Below are positions 59,746 to 64,000 of a DNA stretch of 64,000 nt, piece by piece. The notes beneath the pieces were generated by a model. The model had not been told where the DNA came from. It did not search any database and saw nothing but the letters and a program-made list of their open reading frames with translations. Position 1 is the stretch's first letter. Each line of letters begins with the position of its first letter. Source of the stretch: Mucidula mucida (lineage: Eukaryota > Basidiomycota > Agaricomycetes > Agaricales > Physalacriaceae); NCBI GenBank assembly GCA_015501055.1, contig JADNYV010000014.1, forward strand, positions 124,001-188,000, read 5' to 3'. The translations under genes were made by a program, and so were the position numbers.

Positions 59746-61953
59746 CTAGCTGTATGTTGGTATGTATCGTCCATTCCAACATTTGAAGCCCACGTCGTTC
59801 GTGACCTAAGGATAACCCGTTAGGCGGTCTTGAAGCTCCGCAAAGTGTTGACTTACCGTCCCGGGGTCGCACATAACATCTACGGGTGAATGTGTTTCTG
59901 TCGTCGCGGAGATATGTTTCGCAACAATATTCGTAGCTTTGAGAATATGTGTTAGCTTCATCGAAGATGCCTAGGAGACAATCACTTACCAGTGTCGGGA
60001 TACAAATCGAAAATGATTGATTCGTGGCCAGTCGCATTCGCAACATAGTACCAGCAGGGATCGCTAACGCAAGTCCCTTCGACGTACCCAGGCGTGCTAC
60101 GGCATATCAGAATATGTACTAGGGTATGTGGAAAGCTTACTCTAAGATTGTTCCAGAGAAGTTTTCGAAAAACATGTCTTCAATGTGGGTGTTGTTGATA
60201 GACGTCGAATTGGGTTTGGGTCCCAGCTGGGAGAGACTCAATAATCGGGCAGTAGTGTGAGGTGAAAGGAACCTACGTTTTGGTCCCAATAGCTTGCGGT
60301 GCAAAGGTTGAAGAGAGCATTATGATATGATGATTTGCGACGTACTTTTGGGTCACATAGATCTAATTGAAACAGGTCACTGCCTCGACGCCCATCATGA
60401 GGGATGAATCACTCACAGGAAAGGGCACATCAATGAACTTGATGTTCCTCCAAGTGATGCTTCGTTCAAACATGAGTTCACGCGAGATTACTGACCGCAA
60501 GCAAGTGCGTACTTTCGAGCGACGCCGTTTCCACCTGTCCAGCTCTTGAAACGAGCGGCGTATAGTTCATCTTTCTACGACAACTTCTTAACTCAGGATT
60601 AGAATATTAGAATTCAGGAGATCGTACCATCACTACGTTTTCGATCCTGTTCCCAATATCAGCTGGTGCGTCACTCGCCAAACATTAGAGGCTTACAAGA
60701 CATTCTGGACGTCGGCGACGGCACCATTCTTGCCCAGAGATCCTATCGAGAGGCCGTGCCCGCCTTCACAATACGAGTTCCTAAGAAGTGTAAGGGAACG
60801 AATCGGCCTGGGAGAGAATCTAAACTACACACCGGAAATGTATGTTTTTAGCACCACTCCCGACGGTGATGCAGTCGTCGCCATTGACGATGTGATTGTC
60901 TTCGAAAAGCATGTCCGTACCGCCAGCCGAGAATCCTATGGCGGCTTAGTATGGACTCGGAAGAGGTAGACGAAGCGTACCATCGCTATCGTCGAGCAAA
61001 GTTGGGGATGCGTAAGACAATGCGTAGGACAGACTCGAGCAGGCTACGTCGACTTACGTGTTGAATGGGAATGCCTGAACATAAAAAGCTAAGGTGAGAA
61101 TGATGCCTTTAAGATGGACGAGAAACCATGTACGGATGGGTTGTCCGACTTGATCAGAATCTTGTTGTTGAAAGCATGAAGGTTCGTCGATCCGCTTGTA
61201 GCAAAGTTCCACGCGATTGACTGCGAGATACTTGGTAAAGCAGCAAGCAGTCAGACGGTACTCACTTTCCACAGCTTCATATCGCGAATGACACCATTGT
61301 TGATTTTCTTGAAGGACCAACCGTGAGGACGGTTGACCTGGTTGTTGTCGTCCCACCACTAGTAATCACAGTCAATGGCACTTTAAACATTGAGAGAAAC
61401 ACGACGAACGGCTTGTCCCTTGCCATCTACCCAGCCCCATTCGGGATCTGTGGTTCCACGAAGAGTGACATTGTTGCCTCCGGAGAAAGAGAACCTGTCA
61501 CGGCGTCAATAAAAGACGCGTCGAAATGGTTGGATGCGTACCAATGACCGGAAAAGTTCTGCGCTCGTCAAAGAAAATGAGCAGACAGATGAAAGGTCAT
61601 GGACGTACGCTTGAGGCAACAATGGCTGTTGAAGGTGAGGTCAAAGACACAAGTCAACAAGTCTGCGATAGTGCAGTAGACGAACATTGGATGGCAGGAA
61701 TGTCTTCAGGATAACTGAGATTTCCTTCAACCTTGACCTCCACGTTCTTGAACACGGGAAAGACGATAGGCGTCCATATGTTGTAATAAACGCCCTTCTC
61801 GAAAAGGATGGTCGCGTTCGTGTTGTAGTTCCCAGAATCAAGAGCGGACGTGAGTGCAGGAGTGTCGTCGGCTCCATCGACGTGAGGAACGACGAATGTG
61901 TTCCAGGCCAAGGCCGCTGGTATCAATGACACAATAACCTGGAGGAGCAGCAT
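59746..61953 (-). CDS. Secreted GH28 pectin-degrading hydrolase (exopolygalacturonase/rhamnogalacturonase type)
   Basis: Parallel beta-helix enzyme cutting galacturonan or rhamnogalacturonan outside the cell. Start ATG 61953 with signal peptide MLLLQVIVSLIPAALA. Motifs after splicing: NTDGFSAGGTD (site I), VNGDDCITV (site II, catalytic Asp pair), YCEGGHGLSIGSLGKN (site III), plus NNKILIKSDNPS and a Cys-containing end DVGFKCWNGRYIPTYS at stop 59746. Site I is built from three exons, the middle one only 5 nt (60981-60985), with introns 60986-61057 and 60936-60980. The signal peptide, several Asn-X-Ser/Thr sites and paired Cys fit a secreted glycoprotein. About 400-450 residues. No frame break in the parts I joined. 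Converges with the RNA polymerase gene 126 bases away. Confidence 0.8.
60981..60985 (-). other. 5-nt microexon completing the GH28 NTDG motif
   Basis: Sequence CGATG on the minus strand. Exon before ends AAC AC, exon after starts GA TTC; together they read Asn-Thr-Asp-Gly-Phe. The second intron has a CTAA branch-like site near its AG. Confidence 0.65.
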
Positions 61954-62520
61954 AGTGGAGGCCTTGAATTTCGGGCTGAAGGCCGCAGTTTTTAACGAGT
62001 CCCAACGTGAACTCTCGACGTGTGAACGGAGTTCGGTAAGCGCCCCGACGTGTATCCATCGTCCCACATGATTAGTCCTAATAAGATGCTGTACCTTCGT
62101 AGCTAAGGCTCATGATGCGGATAGCAAGAAATCTTCGGAGAAACTCAAGAGAAACTTGGGATAGGCGTTGGTAGGGCGGGCCGTCCTGCGTCCTGAGTAC
62201 TTGAGTCTCTTAACGAAGCAGAATCTCCTTCTAAATGATTGTTCCGAATTGGCAGAGTGGTGGGCAATAACAATCGGCGCCCGAAAGCTTTCGCAGAGAA
62301 ATCAACCTTGAATTCAAAAGACGGTAAGCCGGCCCGCGGACCGGACACGCGAGCCGCACGCGGTTAATTCCCCGCATTTCTTCCCCGCGATTCGCGTGGA
62401 CATCGTGGTTCTGCAGTGTGTATATACGTACTTATAACAAGGAACAGGTACATTGCTGCTGGATCTTCGTCTGCATAAGTATCTCTCACTACCTCATGAT
62501 CATTCATCTAAAGCTTAGCT
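61954..62520. other. Intergenic region
   Basis: Promoter side of the GH28 gene and 3' flank of the reductase; no gene seen. Confidence 0.4.
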
Positions 62521-63773
62521 TCAAGGGCCTTTGACTCCGTTCCGAAACCGCCAGTCCATCGCAGACACCAATGCCGCTATGGTTTCCAGTGTAGGCGTCT
62601 TAATACCAAGAGCCTTAGCCTTTCGTAAAGGGCCATTAACAATGACCTGCCATGGAATGTAAATGGCAAACTACAGCCGGAATGGAACAGAAGGGAGAGC
62701 TTACATCCACCTCCATGGGTCTGCCATACTTCGCGTCCATGCACATGCTGGAGTAAAGGCCACGGAGTACAGAGTCCCGAGTGAGGAGCTCCGTAATAAA
62801 CGTGTCGTCGATCTCGTCTCCAGCGCTCCCGAGCACGGCGTGTGCTATCGACGCCATCTCTTCCATTAGCGCACGCGCGACGAGTGGGCCCGACTCTGAT
62901 GCTGAGAGGAATTCGGCCGTATTGCACATGGTGAGAGCAGTCAGTGTATTCCATGCACAGTTCCATATGGTTTTCTTCCACCTGTAGACGTCTATCACTG
63001 GAACGACGGTAATATCAGTACCACCAGCCCGGAACAGCTCGACGATCTTGTCAAGGTTCTGCTGTTGAGTCTCGCGACTGATTTCATCACTCCAGTGACA
63101 GCCGAATTGCATAGAGTTCTCGTTGTAGTGCTACAACACCCTAAGACCATGGCCTGGACACAACGTAAACCACGTACCTCGATAATTCCTGGGGTGGTCT
63201 GTCTCGCACCGACCCATGTCTAAGGAGTACTGTTAATGCCAAATAGGATAAGGTGAAGCATCAACCTACGACTCCAGAAAGGACTGTGTTATTGGGGAAG
63301 CGCTTCTGAAACTCTTCCTCGTTGCCGACACCGTTCTGGATGAGCACGATCGTTCTGCGCAAGACTCGGTTCTATTATTTTGAGATTAATCAGAATAACA
63401 TACGTGTTTTCACTGACTGCCGGTGCAATTTGTTCGGATATAGGGGGATTTGCGGTGATTGCTTTATTGGCGCAAACGACGAATGAGAACTTTGTCGAAG
63501 CTATAGATGGATCTGAGGGTGTTTTGACGACTGTAACACGATTTAGGTCTCTCAACAAGCGACAGAACTGAATGGATTACCCCCATGAAACTTGATATGT
63601 TCTTTCGTCCCGAATTTCCATGATTGAAGCTTCATCCCGTCGTTCTTCACAGCATCGTAGTTTGACCGTCCGCAGACAGTGACAAGGGAGTTGGGCGCCT
63701 CATTCAGGATGAAGGCATAGTAAGAGCCTATGGCGCCAATACCAAAGAACAAAATTTGCTCCGGAGTAGACAT
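62521..63773 (-). CDS. Ketopantoate reductase-like protein (ApbA/PanE family)
   Basis: NADPH-dependent 2-dehydropantoate 2-reductase family; true PanE works in pantothenate synthesis, but fungal paralogues often have other 2-oxo acid substrates. Start ATG 63773 (MSTPEQILFFGIGAIGSYYA), which holds the GxGAxG nucleotide-binding loop. Then SFVVCANKAI, QNGVGNEEEFQKRFP, VTWVGARQTTPGI, and the C-terminal helical domain with DVYRWKKTIWNCAWNTLTAL (conserved Lys and Asn) and RGLYSSMCMDAKYGRPMEVD. The end NGVKGP at 62521 follows one short intron near 62650-62705. Length of about 345 residues suits the family. A TATA box lies about 35 bases upstream. Confidence 0.8.
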
Positions 63774-63804
63774 GATTAGGACGAAGGATTATGGGCCCGG
63801 TCTG

Positions 63805-63810
63805 TTTATA
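63805..63810 (-). promoter_or_regulatory. TATA box of the reductase gene
   Basis: TATAAA on the minus strand, 32-37 bases before the ATG at 63773. Confidence 0.5.
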
Positions 63811-64000
63811 AGTCTGCGGTTCGATCGGTCCGATATTGAGGGTTGCACCAATGGCCAGCTCCCGCCAAACGACGGCCAGACAGGACGGCAGTAGGCGGTA
63901 AATGACGGTGGAAGCAGAACAACACAGGCTATTGGTCATGTGCCTCGGGATCGCGTCTGTCGCGTGCGAAAGGAGGCTGCGTCAAGATCCAGGCATCTAG

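Noticed and set aside
1..64000. Search by eye for tRNA, rRNA, CRISPR arrays, transposon ends and long repeats
   Set aside because: None found that met even a low standard; a tRNA scan and self-alignment would settle it.

Overview
The window looks like nuclear DNA of an Agaricomycete-type basidiomycete fungus. The genes are dense and lie on both strands. Most are cut by many short GT-AG introns, about 45 to 75 nt, often with a CTAAC/CTAAY-like branch site. Several families are typical of these fungi: a CYP63-like P450, a WOPR (Gti1/Pac2) regulator, an RNAi-type RNA-dependent RNA polymerase, an OPT peptide transporter, CRN-like NTPase fragments, a DMATS prenyltransferase and GH28/GH13 glycoside hydrolases. 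I saw no rRNA, tRNA, CRISPR array or intact transposon.

Layout. 1-9 kb: the 5' part of an MFS transporter (-), a large multi-pass membrane protein with a long Ser-rich tail (+), and a NEDD1-like gamma-tubulin-recruiting WD40 protein (-). 10-15.6 kb: an integral membrane protein (+) and a FAN1 DNA-repair nuclease (+). 15.7-21.8 kb (-): a locus encoding PxpA, biotin carboxylase, KipA/PxpC, KipI/PxpB and a biotinyl domain in line, most likely one fused protein. 22-28.5 kb (-): a degenerate CRN-like NTPase, NOP12, a DUF7770-like protein and an aminoglycoside-phosphotransferase-like kinase. 30-36 kb: an intracellular-type GH13 amylase (+), an F-box protein (-) and a WOPR transcription factor (+). 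36-53 kb: a CYP63-like P450 (-), a Ca2+/H+ exchanger (-), a small type-I membrane protein (+), a zinc alcohol dehydrogenase (+), an unidentified gene (-), a DMATS aromatic prenyltransferase (-) and an OPT transporter (-). The prenyltransferase, oxidoreductase, P450 and transporter could form a small secondary-metabolite cluster. 55-64 kb: an RNA-dependent RNA polymerase (+), a secreted GH28 enzyme (-) and a ketopantoate-reductase-like protein (-).

Two themes cut across the genes. First, three genes carry very small exons (21, 12 and 5 nt) that encode residues in or beside conserved or catalytic motifs: PxpA, the DFDGD motif of the RNA polymerase, and the NTDG motif of the GH28 enzyme. Second, many conserved genes show single-base frame breaks, mostly -1 and mostly in short homopolymers. 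They occur in NEDD1, FAN1, the carboxylase, NOP12 (many), the F-box protein, the WOPR factor, DMATS and OPT. Other genes (amylase, P450, exchanger, dehydrogenase, RNA polymerase, GH28) read cleanly. The breaks may be assembly indels, or they may reflect real decay at some loci.

Splice joints were read by eye. Coordinates give start codon to stop codon of each locus, introns included.
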